This document shows positions 62,767-64,000 of a stretch of 64,000 nt of DNA, piece after piece. The notes below the pieces were generated by a model that searched no databases, was not told the DNA's origin, and saw only the letters and a program-made list of their open reading frames with translations. Made by a program: the position numbers and the translations under genes. Source of the stretch: CAWCKS01 sp963763485 (GTDB lineage Bacteria > Pseudomonadota > Alphaproteobacteria > Rhizobiales > Xanthobacteraceae); contig CAVXOW010000005.1 of NCBI GenBank assembly GCA_963763485.1, positions 930,001 to 994,000 of the forward strand. The letters are read 5' to 3'. Every line of letters starts with the position of its first letter. The stretch's first letter is position 1.

Positions 62767-63832
62767 ATGGTCATGTCGCGCGTTCCGCCCGCCGTGCGCA
62801 ATCTCGGCTTCATCGGCGCGGCGATGGGTCAGCCGGGCGCACTCACGAAAAAACAGTCTGATGCGCTCAAGACCTACAACGACGCCGTGAAAGACTTCGA
62901 AACGATCCTGAGCCAGCGGCGCGCGCTGATCGATTTCGAACCAGCCGCTGCCGAACCTGCCGGGGCAAGCGCTCTATCATGCGCGCAACAACATGATCAG
63001 CGCATACAAGGACCTCACCGACGCCGTGCCGTCCAAAGTCGGAAAGCCCAACACATTCGGAATCCCTCCGGCGTACTTTGACGCCGACAACGAGCCGCTA
63101 CTCAACGAGTACGGCAAATTGTTCGACCTCATGCAGGCGCCGCCACTCAATGCGCAAAAATCAGATACGCCATTCAAGGATGTTGTCGACTTGGCAATTG
63201 CCATTGCGCGAGCCAAGGGCCTTGATGCAACGAATGCAGAAGCGGCAGGTCGCATTAGCCTCGGGCTGTTCTTTGCCGAGACAAACGGCAAGCAAAACAT
63301 GGGGAATGCGCGCTCGAACAGTTACAAAGGCAGTCTGCAAACGGGCCCATCCGAAGATCGAACTGGTCGAAACAAGTGGGCGGCGATCAAGCCAGTGATA
63401 GCAGCCTTTGACCCCGCCCTGAGCCTTCGCGATGACAAGGAAGAAGCACGGGCCGGCAATCTGGATCACCGCTACAACCACTGGACCGCCGTGCGCGACG
63501 CGCTGATGAGCGCTCATGCAGACATTTTCCCGCAAATATCGGCGATCGTGAAAACACTGCCTGATCAGATCGATCAGATGAAGCTCTTCGAACTCATCCA
63601 GATCATTCCCGCGCCGACCAGGTCCGCGCTCAAGTCGGGTGATCTGGTCAACTACCGAATCTCCGACCCGACCATCATGAGATATCTGCGGAACAACAGC
63701 ATCTTCGCCTTTGGACATGCCGACAGAGCGAGAACCTCCGCAACCTTCCGTAACATCCTTGATGCGATGTGGCTGTTCGATGCCAAATTCGAGCAGGCGC
63801 TTGCCAGGTTTGATGAGATCAAGGCGCGATGA
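62767..63832 (+). CDS. Exported hypothetical protein (frameshifted, start unresolved)
   Basis: Two overlapping frames join into one protein of about 355 residues: MVMSRVPPAVRNLGFIGAAMGQPG... to RRALIDF at about 62938, then NQPLPNLPGQALYHARNNMISAYKDL onward after one extra base. The body is soluble with SEDRTGRNKWAAIKPV and LDHRYNHWTAVRDALMSAHADIFPQ. Upstream in frame is a hydrophobic signal-like stretch but no ATG, so translation may begin at a GTG/TTG before 62767 or a further error is present. I do not recognise the family. Confidence 0.6.
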
Positions 63833-64000
63833 GAGGCTGCCGCAGTCTCAAAGAGCTCTCGGTCCGCTCCGTCAAATCCGGCCGGCAATTCTTTTCCGGT
63901 CGCTCATATTCCTGCTAATGTGGTTCGATGACGCGATGCCGTCATGAAGCGCGAACAGACAATCACTCTGGAGCACAGTAGGGGATTGCTTTCGTCAGGG
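63833..64000. other. End of window; possible start of another gene
   Basis: No gene can be assigned. An ATG at 63944 (MKREQTITLEHSRG) runs open to the window end with no clear ribosome site; too short to judge. Confidence 0.25.

Noticed and set aside
1..64000. CRISPR array, tRNA or rRNA genes, integrase or attachment sites
   Set aside because: No regularly spaced direct repeats, no tRNA-like cloverleaf with a GGTTCGA-type arm, and no transposase or integrase motif was found on reading both strands.

Overview
This is a GC-rich stretch that reads like the chromosome of an alphaproteobacterium of the Bradyrhizobium/Rhodopseudomonas group (Nitrobacteraceae). The evidence is a Rieske gene followed by a single cytochrome b-cytochrome c1 fusion gene (fbcF-fbcH), a fused trpE(G), a membrane-bound ferritin of the MbfA type, several rhizobial DUF families (DUF4170, DUF1285, DUF6111), and many short palindromic intergenic repeats of the kind common in Bradyrhizobium. 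No phage, transposase, CRISPR array, rRNA or tRNA was found. It is mostly ordinary core chromosome, and I did not find a convincing new multi-gene defence or secretion system.

Layout. 1-3.8 kb: end of an unknown protein, stress membrane protein, EcsC-like protein, MAPEG protein and an ScfR/RamB-like regulator divergent from isocitrate lyase (4.1-5.7 kb). 6-11 kb: an alpha/beta hydrolase, a PfkB sugar kinase, a translationally linked erythromycin-esterase-like gene and hydrolase-phosphoribosyltransferase fusion, and a decayed second copy of the sugar kinase 3'-end. 11-21.7 kb: LysR/thiol-dioxygenase-like pair, Old Yellow Enzyme, coiled-coil membrane protein, enoyl-CoA hydratase, phosphoesterase, MbfA with a tiny overlapping lipoprotein ORF, Nudix, glycosyltransferase, GNAT. 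21.7-31.6 kb: a MoxR-DUF58-membrane protein (Bat-like) operon going left, and DUF1285-CoA pyrophosphatase-DUF6111-CCA transferase going right with overlapping stops and starts.

31.6-40.6 kb: a PaoABC-like molybdenum aldehyde oxidoreductase operon divergent from an HTH regulator, then TauE/SafE, YodC-like, HAD, hemF, queD, queE and trmL. 40.9-43.6 kb: the bc1 complex with a strong terminator. 43.7-46.2 kb: dienelactone hydrolase, DUF2628 protein and PrsW-like protease. 46.2-49.2 kb: trpE(G) behind a leader peptide with tandem Trp codons and an attenuator, then apt. 49.3-57 kb: GNAT, a stand-alone SecD-like domain protein, two adjacent ParA/MinD-type ATPases, an M48 protease with LemA, and an adenylate cyclase-like protein. 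57-62.2 kb: rsm22, smc and a DsbA-like protein, followed by an unassigned region with one secreted hypothetical protein.

A recurrent feature is that eleven conserved reading-frame breaks in nine genes are all repaired by removing one base. Because genes such as hemF, cca and rsm22 are affected, and the surrounding coding sequence is undamaged, I read these mainly as insertion errors in the sequence and annotate the genes across the breaks.
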